DNA from: Amaricoccus macauensis_A | GTDB lineage: Bacteria; Pseudomonadota; Alphaproteobacteria; Rhodobacterales; Rhodobacteraceae | NCBI RefSeq assembly: GCF_049800915.1 | Contig: NZ_JBNAFY010000002.1 | Span: forward strand, 62,001 to 126,000 | DNA: 64,000 nt | Reading direction: 5' to 3' | The notes under the pieces: model-generated | Seen by the model: the letters and a program-made list of their open reading frames with translations, nothing else | The model's database searches: none | Told to the model about the DNA's origin: nothing | Shown here: in pieces, positions 50,183-57,915 of the stretch | How the letters are laid out: each line of letters opens with the position of its first letter | How positions within the stretch are numbered: position 1 is the first letter of the stretch | Program-made: the position numbers and the translations under genes

Positions 50183-50206
50183 AGCCCCGCCGGTTGGGGC
50201 GGGGCT
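50183..50206 (-). terminator. hairpin between the FNT channel and kinase genes
   Basis: AGCCCCGCC (50183-50191) and GGCGGGGCT (50198-50206) form a perfect 9-bp stem with a six-base loop. Read on the minus strand it is followed by TTTCGCG, a weak T tract. It lies 26 bases after the channel stop and 20 before the kinase start, so it would partly separate the two, as a leaky terminator or RNA end. Confidence 0.6.
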
Positions 50207-50232
50207 GCTTGGTCATTGCTCCGGGGCAGGGC

Positions 50233-51072
50233 TTACTCCGCCGGGACCTGCGCGAGCTTTGCCTCGGCATTGCGCTTCGGCGATTCCCTGTAGTGGGTGG
50301 AGTAGATCATGCCGCCGACGAAGGTCAGGCCGCCGACAAGATTGCCGAGGATCACCGGGATCTCGTTATAGGCCAGGTAGTCGAACCAGGTGAACTGACC
50401 GCCCAGCATGATGCCGCTCGGGAAGAGGAACATGTTCACGATGGAATGCTCGAAACCGAGGTAGAAGAAGACGAGGATCGGCATCCACATCGCCATGATC
50501 TTGCCGGAAACGGAGGTCGACATCATTGCGGCCACGACGCCGGTGGAAACCATCCAGTTGCACATCACGGCACGGATGAAGACCGTCAGCATGCCCGAGG
50601 CGCCCGCTGCCGCATAGCCCACCGTCCGGCTTTCGCCGATCACGCCGATCCGCTGTCCGATCGCGTTCGGCTCCTGGCTGAAGCCCATGGTGAAGATGAT
50701 CGCCATGAACACCGCGGTGGTCATCGCGCCGGCGAAATTGCCGCAGAACACGAGACCCCAGTTGCGGAACACGCCGTTCCAGGTGCAGCCCGGCCGCTTC
50801 GCGATGACCGCAAGAGGGCAGAGGGTGAAGACGCCGGTCAGCAGGTCGAAGCCCAGCAGGTAGAGCATGCAGAAGCCCACCGGGAAAAGCAGCGAGGCCA
50901 CGAGGAAGTCGCCGGTGTTGACCGCGATGGTCACGGCGAAAGCGGCGGCAAGCGCCAGGATCGCACCGGCCATGTAGGCGCGGATGAGCGTATCCTTGGT
51001 GGACATGAAGATCTTGGATTCGCCCGCGTCGATCATCTTCGTCGCGAAATCCTTGGGCATCACGTAGGACAT
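50233..51072 (-). CDS. formate/nitrite transporter (FNT) family channel
   Basis: A 279-residue FNT channel with six membrane helices. The two half-repeats carry FDLLTGVFTLCPLAVI and MCNWMVSTGVVAAMMS, matching the conserved sequences of NirC/FocA, with the central His in LGFEHSIVNMFLFP. It should conduct nitrite or formate as a pentamer. The ATG at 51070-51072 (MSYVMPKDF) has AAGGAAC upstream. A kinase/phosphatase fusion follows on the same strand, an arrangement seen with nitrogen-oxide transport in relatives; nitrite is therefore the favoured substrate, but formate cannot be excluded. Confidence 0.92.
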   Translation of the reverse strand: MSYVMPKDFATKMIDAGESKIFMSTKDTLIRAYMAGAILALAAAFAVTIAVNTGDFLVASLLFPVGFCMLYLLGFDLLTGVFTLCPLAVIAKRPGCTWNGVFRNWGLVFCGNFAGAMTTAVFMAIIFTMGFSQEPNAIGQRIGVIGESRTVGYAAAGASGMLTVFIRAVMCNWMVSTGVVAAMMSTSVSGKIMAMWMPILVFFYLGFEHSIVNMFLFPSGIMLGGQFTWFDYLAYNEIPVILGNLVGGLTFVGGMIYSTHYRESPKRNAEAKLAQVPAE

Positions 51073-51490
51073 GAAAGGGTTCCTTGCAGGGTGTCGGTTC
51101 CGGGGTTTCGGGGAGGCGCGCTGGAGGGGCTCGTCCTCCGGCAAAGACATCGGCGCGGTCAGGCCGGAAATGGGGCCTGCGCTGTTTCCTGGTCGGAATG
51201 CGGGATGGAGGGGGATGCTTGTGCCGCATTCCGCGACCCATCCCCACATGGGGCGGGCCGGTGTCACACAGCGCCTTTGCTGGTCGCCAGATCTGGCGGT
51301 GTCAGGAAGGGCCGCGCCGTTGCGGCAGAAGCCTGGAGCGCGGAAACGAAATTCCGTTCGCGACCCCAGGTCACAAAGTAGTTTTGCTTCTAGACCAGTG
51401 ATCTCGCAGGTGCAAGAAAAATTGTCTTCCAGCGAATTTGGCCGCTATTGCGCGCAATTCGTGCACAATAACTGATCAGAAGTCGCTCCT
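51073..51490. other. 418-base gap upstream of the FNT channel gene
   Basis: No convincing gene is present. On the minus strand, TTGCAC, 17 bases, TAGAAG (around 51389-51417) could be a promoter about 320 bases before the channel gene, overlapping the octamer TGGTCTAG at 51390-51397. The 51100-51300 part is unusually G-rich on the plus strand and gives no start. A long untranslated leader or an unrecognised small RNA could occupy it, but I see no direct evidence. Confidence 0.3.
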
Positions 51491-52150
51491 TCAGGCTGTT
51501 TCGGCCCGGCGCCCGTCCTCTACCAGCACGCGAATCATCCATCCAAGCATCACCGCGTTGAGCAGATGCCAGAGGAAATGCGTGCCAAGCGGCAAGCTCG
51601 CGCAAATCTCCCGGTCGATGGTGCGGAAAAAGAGCGAGACGAGCAGGATTGATGCGCCCACGGCGAGCCCGCGCGCGGTCTCCGGCCGCCTCCGGCGCAA
51701 GAGCAGGGCATAGCCCAGGATCAGCACAGGCACCGGCATGTAGCTCATCGAGCCGTTGAGCCCGCCCACAAGCGGCTCGAAAACCGCCCCGAACGCCGCC
51801 GAGTAGGGAATGTATGCCACCACCGCGATTGCACCGGCCCAGAGGGGAAGGGCAAGGAACCGCACCGTCGCGAGAAAGACGTAGGCCAGAATGAAAATGA
51901 GGATCGGGATCACGTCCGCCATCATCGCCCAGATCTGCGCATGGGTGTGAAAGAGCCATGAGCCGACCCCGATCAGCACGAGGATCACCGAGAGCGCTTG
52001 TCCGCCCCGATCGCCCGCGCGTGCCGAAAGCCGCAGGGCCCAAAGGCCTGCGAGGACGAAGGCGAGATTTGTCAGCGCGTTAACCGGCTCGGACCAGTAG
52101 GTGAAATCGGTGCGTTCGCAGTAGCTGTTGACCTGACGAAACCAGTCCAT
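51491..52150 (-). CDS. ceramidase-like membrane protein (CREST superfamily)
   Basis: A 219-residue membrane protein with about seven helices that matches the alkaline ceramidase/CREST group. Conserved parts are CERTDFTYWSEPVNALTN at the N-terminus (with the Cys-Glu and Ser-Glu-Pro-x-Asn elements), SWLFHTHAQIWAMMADVIPI with His and Asp of the zinc site, and THFLWHLLNA with two further His near the C-terminus. The superfamily hydrolyses amides of sphingolipids or related lipids; a bacterial substrate is unknown. The start is the ATG on 52148-52150, 64 bases divergent from the UPF0173 gene. Confidence 0.88.
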   Translation of the reverse strand: MDWFRQVNSYCERTDFTYWSEPVNALTNLAFVLAGLWALRLSARAGDRGGQALSVILVLIGVGSWLFHTHAQIWAMMADVIPILIFILAYVFLATVRFLALPLWAGAIAVVAYIPYSAAFGAVFEPLVGGLNGSMSYMPVPVLILGYALLLRRRRPETARGLAVGASILLVSLFFRTIDREICASLPLGTHFLWHLLNAVMLGWMIRVLVEDGRRAETA

Positions 52151-52214
52151 TGAAACTCCGCGAGGGCGTGGATCGTTGAACATGCATCCGACCAGAAACG
52201 AGGAGGGAATTGAA

Positions 52215-52907
52215 ATGAAGATTACGTGGCTGGGCCATTCCGGATTTCGCATCGAGATCGCGGGCGAAGTGCTGCTGATCGACCCCTGGTTCGACGGCAA
52301 CCCGAGTTTCGAGGGTCAGGACCGGAAGGCCGCCATCGAGGGCGCCACCCACATCCTACTGAGCCATGGCCATTTCGACCACGCCACCGATGTGGTCGGC
52401 ATCGCGAAGGAACTCGACATCCCCATGGTCGGCATCTTCGACCTGATGGGCTACTGGGAAGGCAAGCACGGGATCAAGACCGTGGGCTTCAACAAGGGCG
52501 GCACCGTGAAGCTCGGCGATGTCTCCGTCACCATGGTCAACGCGGTCCACTCCTCCTCCTATGGGGGTGAGGAAGGGCCGGTCTATGCCGGCGCGGAAGC
52601 GGGCTACATGATCTCCGGCGAAGGACACACGATCTACTTCTCCGGCGATACTGATGTGATGGCGGACATGGAGATCTTCGAGGATCTGCACCACCCCGAT
52701 ATTGGCATTCTCTGCGCGGGCGGGCATTTCACCATGGACATGAAGCGTGCGGCCTACGCCGCAAAGCGGTTCTTCAACTTCCAGACCCTGATCCCCTGCC
52801 ACTACAAGACCTTCCCGCTGCTCGAGCAGAGCGCCGATGCGCTCAAATCCGGCCTTCCGGGCGTGAACGTCATCGAGCCCGAAATCATGGTGCCTTTCGA
52901 GATCTGA
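52215..52907 (+). CDS. metallo-beta-lactamase fold hydrolase, UPF0173 family
   Basis: A 230-residue metal-dependent hydrolase of the UPF0173 (YtkL/RicK-like) group. The metal motif is LLSHGHFDHATD (His 51, His 53, Asp 55, His 56), preceded by LGHSGFRIEI and followed by YFSGDTDVM and IPCHYKTFPLL. UPF0173 members are monomeric or oligomeric hydrolases of unsettled substrate. GGAGGGAATTGAA upstream places the ATG at 52215. A pair of hairpins (52953-52992) lies past the stop. Confidence 0.92.
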   Translation: MKITWLGHSGFRIEIAGEVLLIDPWFDGNPSFEGQDRKAAIEGATHILLSHGHFDHATDVVGIAKELDIPMVGIFDLMGYWEGKHGIKTVGFNKGGTVKLGDVSVTMVNAVHSSSYGGEEGPVYAGAEAGYMISGEGHTIYFSGDTDVMADMEIFEDLHHPDIGILCAGGHFTMDMKRAAYAAKRFFNFQTLIPCHYKTFPLLEQSADALKSGLPGVNVIEPEIMVPFEI

Positions 52908-52952
52908 TCACGGGGCCGATTGGCCATGAGGAGCTTGATTTATGGGGTAGGT

Positions 52953-52992
52953 GCGGCCTTGCGGGCCGCGCCGGGGGGCCTTTGAAAGGCCC
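52953..52992. terminator. two adjacent hairpins after the UPF0173 gene
   Basis: GCGGCC/GGCCGC (52953-52958 with 52964-52969) and GGGCCTTT/AAAGGCCC (52976-52983 with 52985-52992) are perfect inverted repeats in one 40-base stretch. The second includes its own T/A tracts on both sides, so it could act in either direction. They end the plus-strand UPF0173 gene and face the LOV gene, which reads toward them from the right. Confidence 0.6.
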
Positions 52993-53128
52993 AGGCCCAC
53001 CGTCGCACGCCGTCGCCCCAGTTACCCGCGCTTCGTCTCGCAGGCCCTGATCACCCCGTTGGTCGTGTCTGTCAGCGCATCTGCGGACACGGGCGGTGCG
53101 CCGGTGTGGGGCGGTGAGAGTTGAAGGC

Positions 53129-53518
53129 TCAGACCGGGTTCTGCGCGCCGACGAAATACATCAACTCGCCTTCGTCATCGAAGAGCGGCCGGATCCGAAG
53201 CCGGTTCATGAACGGTTCCCCGGACTTGTGATAGTTCAGAATGTCGATGGTGAAGGTCGTCTGTGCCTTCAGGGCCGCGCGGATCGCCTCCACCGCCTTC
53301 GGATCGGTCTCGGGCCCCTGCAGGAACCGGCAGTTGCGCCCGAGCGATTCCTCGGGGGTGTATCCGGTCTGCGCCTCGAACTCCTCGCTGATATAGATCA
53401 TCGGGTTGTCCGGCAGGGACGGCTTGGTGATCACCACGCTCATCGACCGCTCGTCGGACTCCAGCATGCTGATCAGATCGTCTTCGCTGGGAACCGATTC
53501 CCGAACTGTCTCCGTCAT
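53129..53518 (-). CDS. short LOV blue-light photoreceptor, DsLOV-like
   Basis: A 129-residue protein that is almost only a LOV (PAS) core. The photoactive cysteine is Cys 63 in LGRNCRFLQGP, the canonical motif; FMN contacts Asn 95 (ILNYHKSG), Asn 105 and Gln 126 (VGAQNPV) are all present. The layout and several blocks (NPMIY, AVEAIR, FTIDILNY, NRLRIRP, GAQNPV) match what I recall of DsLOV from Dinoroseobacter shibae, including the Met at NPM that speeds dark recovery there. It has no output domain, so it is a short LOV acting through protein contact or oligomer change. The ATG on 53516-53518 is the only clear start; a TGGTCTAG octamer lies 40 bases upstream. Confidence 0.93.
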   Translation of the reverse strand: MTETVRESVPSEDDLISMLESDERSMSVVITKPSLPDNPMIYISEEFEAQTGYTPEESLGRNCRFLQGPETDPKAVEAIRAALKAQTTFTIDILNYHKSGEPFMNRLRIRPLFDDEGELMYFVGAQNPV

Positions 53519-53624
53519 GGTTTGCCTCGCAGATCACCCATTCGTCTTGGCCCCATCCTAGACCAAAACCGATCACGACGGAAACACCCGTCTCGACAGG
53601 GATTTGTCTGCTGTTGGGCGGGTG

Positions 53625-54050
53625 TCAGTGCGTGTCGGTGCCGCGCTCCGGTTTCGCGCCCATGCGCCGCGCGAGGCGGGACAGTGCGGGCCGAACCGGA
53701 AGGAAGGCGCGATAGGCCAGCTCGAGGATCGAGGCAACAGGCCGGGACCCGGCCATGCGACCCGCGACACGCCACCCCGGCAGGGCCTCCCAGACAGCGG
53801 CGAAGGCCGCAGCACCGGAGAGCAGCGAGCCATCGGCCCGGCGCACATGAAAGCGCCGCATGGCCGCATCCCGGTCGAGATCTGCGCCCGGTGCCGCATC
53901 CGGCGCGGATACATCCACCAGTCGCAACGCCTCGCTGCCCTTGCGCGAGCGGTAGTAGCGCATCTCCGCGGCACAGAGCGGGCAGGAGCCATCGTAGTAG
54001 ACGGTCAGATCGCAGGTGCCCGCGTCGCCATCGGCTGTCTTCTCCGTCAT
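53625..54050 (-). CDS. DCC family (DUF393) thiol-redox-like protein
   Basis: A 141-residue DCC-family protein, second in the window. The signature is LTVYYDGSCPLCAAEMRYY, with Asp-Gly-x-Cys-Pro-x-Cys near residues 20-26, and the LRLVDVSAPDA and PGWRVAGRMA regions are typical of the family. A redox role is assumed, not known. The start at 54048-54050 is preferred, with GGGCGAGACA upstream; ATG at 54069-54071 would add 7 residues. It has little similarity by eye to the DCC protein at 35408 apart from the motif. Confidence 0.82.
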   Translation of the reverse strand: MTEKTADGDAGTCDLTVYYDGSCPLCAAEMRYYRSRKGSEALRLVDVSAPDAAPGADLDRDAAMRRFHVRRADGSLLSGAAAFAAVWEALPGWRVAGRMAGSRPVASILELAYRAFLPVRPALSRLARRMGAKPERGTDTH

Positions 54051-54136
54051 TGTCTCGCCCGCTCTTTCCATGCTTCACCGCAAGATAGCGCAGCCTGCGT
54101 CGATGTCATGCTCCGGGCTGCGGCGGCTCCCCGCAA

Positions 54137-55072
54137 TCAGTCCTCCAGGCGGATGAACTTGCCGAACTTCGTGACGGCGATATCGCGAACGATCTCGGAG
54201 AAAGTGGTGTAGGCCGTGGCGTCACCGGCGGTCTTGCGCCAGACGATGCCGATCGAGCGCGTGAACCGGTCCCCCCGGAACGGCACCACGGCAACATCCG
54301 CATCGGGCTGGGAAATCTCCGACTGAACGTAGAGAGCGGGAAGGAAGGTCAGCCCCATGTCCATGGCAGCCATCTGGCGCAGCGCGTCGAGGCTCGTGCC
54401 CTCGTACTCCTGGTGGATGTTGGCCCCGACCTCCTGCGCCAGCGCCGCAATCTGCACATGCAGCGTGAACGCGCTGGAGAGCGTCAGCAGGTTCTGTCCG
54501 GCGAGGTCGGCATCGTCGACAGAGGCGCGCTCCGCCAGCGGGTGATCGCGTGCCATGACGAGCCGGAGCGGCTCCCGGAACAGCCGCCGGACGGTGACAT
54601 CGCTCGAGGCCACCGGAAGCTGCGTCAGGATCAGGTCGTGCCGGCCATCGAGCAATTCCTGCAACAGGTCTCGCGGCGCACCGTCCCGAACAAGCAGCCG
54701 CAGCGACGGATAGGCGTCATGCAACCGCCGCACGACCGAGGGCAGGATATAGGGGCCGAGCGCCGGAGAGGAGCCAAGGCGGATCATCCCAGAGAGCCCG
54801 GATTTCAAGCGCCCAGACAGGTCCACCAGCGCAGAAACGTCGTCGAGAATGCGCTTGGCCCGTCCGAGAACCTCGCGCCCGGCCGGTGTGAGAACCGCAC
54901 CCGCACGTCCGCGTTCCACCAGTTGCAGGCGCAGTACCTCTTCGAGATTGGCAATCTGCAGACTGAGCGAGGGCTGGCTGATGCCGACGCGCTCGGCGGC
55001 CTTGCGGTAATGCCCGGTCTCCGCGAGCGCGGCGAAATACTGCAGTTGCCTCAAGGTCGGTTGCGGGTTCAT
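54137..55072 (-). CDS. LysR family transcriptional regulator
   Basis: A 311-residue LysR-type regulator. Residues about 6-65 form the winged HTH (LRQLQYFAALAETGHYRKAAERVGISQPSLSLQI, cited here in part as YRKAAERVGISQPSLSLQI), followed by a LysR substrate-binding domain. It resembles the OxyR group in its N-terminus but contains no Cys at all, so an OxyR-like redox switch is ruled out. The ATG at 55070-55072 fits the family start. The gene faces the small DUF465 gene across a 273-base gap; targets cannot be named. Confidence 0.9.
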   Translation of the reverse strand: MNPQPTLRQLQYFAALAETGHYRKAAERVGISQPSLSLQIANLEEVLRLQLVERGRAGAVLTPAGREVLGRAKRILDDVSALVDLSGRLKSGLSGMIRLGSSPALGPYILPSVVRRLHDAYPSLRLLVRDGAPRDLLQELLDGRHDLILTQLPVASSDVTVRRLFREPLRLVMARDHPLAERASVDDADLAGQNLLTLSSAFTLHVQIAALAQEVGANIHQEYEGTSLDALRQMAAMDMGLTFLPALYVQSEISQPDADVAVVPFRGDRFTRSIGIVWRKTAGDATAYTTFSEIVRDIAVTKFGKFIRLED

Positions 55073-55345
55073 CGATAGGTTTTTCCGATGGAAATTTCTA
55101 GAAGCATAGTCTCGAACAATCGCCTCCGCAACATCATCTGTCTGGAACAGCGGCAGGAAGCGAAACAAGGGAGGGTGCGTTGGACGGCCCGTCAGATCCG
55201 AAGACGACAGACAGGCCATCGACAGCGGTCAGTGCATCCCCAGGCATCGCCGCGCGCGCTCCCAACACAGCGTTCGTGCCCTCTTCGAACGCGCGCTTCC
55301 CGCCCTGTACCACCACAATCCGCAACCCACAGGAGGTAGACCCGA

Positions 55346-55573
55346 ATGACCCTGAAGCCCGCGAGAAACACGGCATCGCTCTTGTCGCGTATCGACACGC
55401 TCCGTCGGCGGCACCGCCGGCTCGATCTGCGCGTCGAGACCGAACAGCGCCGCCCGCGCCCTGATGCCGGGATGTTGCAGTGGCTCAAGCGAGAGCGCCT
55501 TCGCCTGAAGGACCAGCTGAGGGCCCATGAGGGTCGGTTGCGGAAATGGTCGCGCGACCGGGCCGCCACCTGA
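55346..55573 (+). CDS. YdcH/DUF465 family protein
   Basis: A 75-residue basic, helical protein of the YdcH type (DUF465): LLSRIDTLRRRHRRLDLRVETEQ followed by LKRERLRLKDQLRAH is the family pattern, split here as RIDTLRRRHRRLD and LKRERLRLKDQL. DUF465 proteins are short coiled coils of unknown role, common in proteobacteria. AGGAGGTAGACCCGA gives a strong ribosome site. The next small gene starts 84 bases later on the same strand. Confidence 0.78.
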   Translation: MTLKPARNTASLLSRIDTLRRRHRRLDLRVETEQRRPRPDAGMLQWLKRERLRLKDQLRAHEGRLRKWSRDRAAT

Positions 55574-55657
55574 TTGCCAGTGCGACACCGCCCGCCTCCC
55601 GCCGGGGGCGGGCATCCCTCCAGACCCTTGGCCCGACCGCAAAGGACATCCGACCGC

Positions 55658-55831
55658 ATGACCTTCCCGATCACGAACGACGTCGTCATGGCCACCCGCC
55701 TCTTTCACAGCGCCGACATTTCCGAGCTTCTCGAAGAGGCAGAGTTCGAGGCCGAGGAAAAACGCCGCAAGTCCCGAAAGCAGCAGCCTGCACCGCGGCG
55801 AGAGATCGCACGGCTCGGCGTGGCTGGCTGA
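55658..55831 (+). CDS. small acidic-then-basic protein, unknown
   Basis: A 57-residue product in a frame without obvious shadowing. It starts MTFPITNDVVMATRLFHSADI, then has a Glu-rich helical stretch (ELLEEAEFEAEEKRRKSRKQ) and a basic end. AAGGACA lies before the ATG at 55658. I recognise no family. It follows the YdcH gene on the same strand and could share its transcript. The next stable feature is the convergent YrhK-like gene. Confidence 0.45.
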   Translation: MTFPITNDVVMATRLFHSADISELLEEAEFEAEEKRRKSRKQQPAPRREIARLGVAG

Positions 55832-55874
55832 GCGCCCCGTGTCCGGGGCCGTGATCCTGCAAGGGGCAGGGGCG

Positions 55875-56597
55875 TCAGGCCCCCCGCGCTGCCGCGATCT
55901 GCCGGCGGATCACCACGAAGGCCCGCCAGTAGTTGAAGACCCCGCCGAGGAAGAACAGGACGCTCCCCGCCACGTATTGCCAAGCAAGAAACCCGTCGAT
56001 TAACCGGCGATCCCCGGCCGTGCCCACATGCCAGAGGTAGGGGATCGATGCGACGGTGAAGAGCACCGACCCGGTCACGAAGGTGAGCGCCGTGAGGTTC
56101 ATCAGTTGCAGCGTCACCTTCTCCGGGGCCTGCACGACCTGAAGCACGTTCACCACCGCGCCGAGCACGAAGAGCAGGCTGCCGATGACGAAACACCACG
56201 CCCCGGCATGGAAGAGCCCGACCCAGGAGAGAAAGAAGACGCTGCCCATAACGAAGAGTATCGTGCCGATCAGGTAGGAGACCGCCGCCAGCGCCTCGAG
56301 CCGGTCCCAGATCGTCGGCCTTCCCTTGCGCGTGCGGGCGAAGCGCACGACCTCCGCGAGGTCATGCCCTGTGACCACGAGATAGAACAGCGACCCGAGA
56401 ATGAAGAGCCACGCACCGAGATTGGCATAGGCCTCGAGCGACGGGAAGAACAGCACGCTGCCCAGAATGAAGATCGCCCCGCCGATCTTGTAGGCGATGG
56501 CGTTGAAGGTCTCCCACCGAAAATGATCCTTGAGATCGGGGTTTTCGCTGACAAGGTCATGAACGCGCGGTCTGTTGACGAAGAGATGCGGCATCAT
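55875..56597 (-). CDS. YrhK-repeat membrane protein (three repeats)
   Basis: A 240-residue protein made of three tandem YrhK-type membrane units. The repeat pattern is an amphipathic entry, then Gly-x-(I/L)-x-F-(I/V)-x-G-S-V/L-x-F, then a second helix with W-x-F-(I/V)-(I/L)-G-S. Unit 1 is at about 22-80 (IFILGSVLFFP, LGAWLFILGSLFYL), unit 2 at about 100-160 (ILFVMGSVFFL, AGAWCFVIGSLLFVLGA), and unit 3 at about 175-235 (FVTGSVLFTVASI, WQYVAGSVLFFLGGVF). Most YrhK proteins have one unit, so this looks like an internal triplication. The function is unknown. The ATG chosen at 56595-56597 follows GCGAGG; an alternative earlier ATG adds five residues. Confidence 0.75.
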   Translation of the reverse strand: MMPHLFVNRPRVHDLVSENPDLKDHFRWETFNAIAYKIGGAIFILGSVLFFPSLEAYANLGAWLFILGSLFYLVVTGHDLAEVVRFARTRKGRPTIWDRLEALAAVSYLIGTILFVMGSVFFLSWVGLFHAGAWCFVIGSLLFVLGAVVNVLQVVQAPEKVTLQLMNLTALTFVTGSVLFTVASIPYLWHVGTAGDRRLIDGFLAWQYVAGSVLFFLGGVFNYWRAFVVIRRQIAAARGA

Positions 56598-57133
56598 GGC
56601 CTCGCAGGTCATTGAAAATGGATTTCGGCAACCATGCGACGCCGCCCGTCCCCCAGGCAACATTGATTGACGCCATCTGGCGATTTCACTCCAGTCTGCG
56701 ATGTGGAACTCGAATGAGAGAACTGCACGGACCGTCGCCTACTTGTAAGCCGGGCCGGCGGCGGACCGGGGGATGGCGCAAAGCCGTCTGTTCGGCGCAG
56801 TTGATGGTGACGACACTGCCTAGACCAGCGGTATGCCCCAGCTTAAACGATGCGCCAGCCCGTCCGGGCGGGCCGCCGCAGGCACGGCGCCTTCGGCTTG
56901 TTCCGTGCCATTGTTTCCCAGCACCAATGGCGTGAAGGGCCGAGAGCAGCAATTAATGAGATCCGACGACCAGCAGCTTTGATCCGCACCACCAACTCCG
57001 GAGCGACAAGCGGCGAATGGCGACTCCCAGCCCTTCCTTCATGCGACCTTGCACCCGCTGCAAAATTCGAGCACCCGCAGCGAAAAGCCGGAATTTCCGC
57101 GCGGCGGCCACCCGCGCACGGAAACGCCCAGCC
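56598..57133. other. 536-base gap upstream of YrhK-like gene and after tadA
   Basis: No supported gene. The octamer TGGTCTAG (minus strand) is at 56820-56827, about 220 bases before the YrhK-like start, with TAGGCA as a possible -10 sequence. An inverted repeat GGCACGG/CCGTGCC with an inner GCC/GGC pairing (56881-56909) is followed by ATTGTTTCCC and may be a terminator for plus-strand transcripts or a hairpin behind tadA. Other frames give no credible starts. Confidence 0.35.
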
Positions 57134-57595
57134 TCACCGCCTGATGGCAAAGAAATCGCGCAGGAGGCCCGCGCATTCCGTCTCGCGCACACCGCCCACA
57201 ACCTCCGGCCTGTGATGGGATTGTGCCTGCTCGAAGACGCGCGCGCCCTGCTCGACACCGCCGGATTTCGGGTCCGCCGCCCCATAGACGACACGCGCGA
57301 TCCGGGCCGCGGCAATTGCGCCCGCGCACATCGCGCAAGGTTCCAGCGTCACGAAAAGAACCGATCCCGGCAGCCGCTCCGAGCCTGCTGCCTCACAGGC
57401 TGCGCGGATCGCCAGTATTTCCGCATGTGCGGTCGGATCGCTCAGCTCCCGCGTCCGGTTTCCCGCCTGCGCCAACACCTCGCCCCCCGCCGAAACGACG
57501 ACGGCACCCACAGGTGTTTCGCCGCGCGCGAATGCCGCACGCGCTTCAGTCAGCGCCACATCCATCTCGGGCGCAAACCGTGTTTCCGAGCCCAT
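57134..57595 (-). CDS. tadA: tRNA-specific adenosine deaminase TadA
   Basis: TadA deaminates adenosine 34 of tRNA-Arg(ACG) to inosine. The 153-residue protein has the zinc motif pieces TAHAEILAIRAA (His 57, catalytic Glu 59) and LEPCAMCAGAI (Cys 87, Cys 90). The length and N-terminus (MDVALTEARAAFARGETPVGAVVV) are typical. The gene lies downstream of minE on the same strand, 26 bases apart, with its own ribosome site; it is probably read from the min operon or a local promoter. Confidence 0.94.
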   Translation of the reverse strand: MGSETRFAPEMDVALTEARAAFARGETPVGAVVVSAGGEVLAQAGNRTRELSDPTAHAEILAIRAACEAAGSERLPGSVLFVTLEPCAMCAGAIAAARIARVVYGAADPKSGGVEQGARVFEQAQSHHRPEVVGGVRETECAGLLRDFFAIRR

Positions 57596-57621
57596 TGCCG
57601 GGCAAGCTCCGGCCGGTTGGC

Positions 57622-57915
57622 TCAGGCGCTCACGGCCGGTCGGCCCGCTGCCGAAAGCTGCTGCGCGCCGGGCAATTCGATGTTGATCTCGAGGCTCGAG
57701 AGTTCATCCCCACGCTCGAGCTTGATGTCCACCGTCTTGCTGTCCACCTTCATGTGGCGCTTGATCACCTCGATGATCTCGCGCTGGAGCACAGGCAGGA
57801 GCTCGGCGTTCGAGCGGTCCGTCCGCTCGTGCGCCAGCAGGATCTGCAGGCGCTCCTTGGCCATGTCGGCGGTCTTTTCTTCACGGGGGCGGAAAGAGAA
57901 ACCGAAGAGCTTCAT
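57622..57915 (-). CDS. minE: cell division topological specificity factor MinE
   Basis: MinE drives MinD off the membrane and so sets up pole-to-pole oscillation. The 97-residue protein begins MKLFGFSFRPREEKTADMAKERLQILLAHERTDR, with the anti-MinCD helix region (AKERLQILLAHERTDR) and the dimer domain VIKRHMKVDSKTVDIKLERG. Its ATG overlaps the minD stop (ATGA). The last gene of minC-minD-minE. Confidence 0.96.
   Translation of the reverse strand: MKLFGFSFRPREEKTADMAKERLQILLAHERTDRSNAELLPVLQREIIEVIKRHMKVDSKTVDIKLERGDELSSLEINIELPGAQQLSAAGRPAVSA

Noticed and set aside
54137..55072. LysR as a true OxyR
   Set aside because: The N-terminus resembles OxyR-type regulators, but there is no Cys in the whole protein, so the redox switch is missing.
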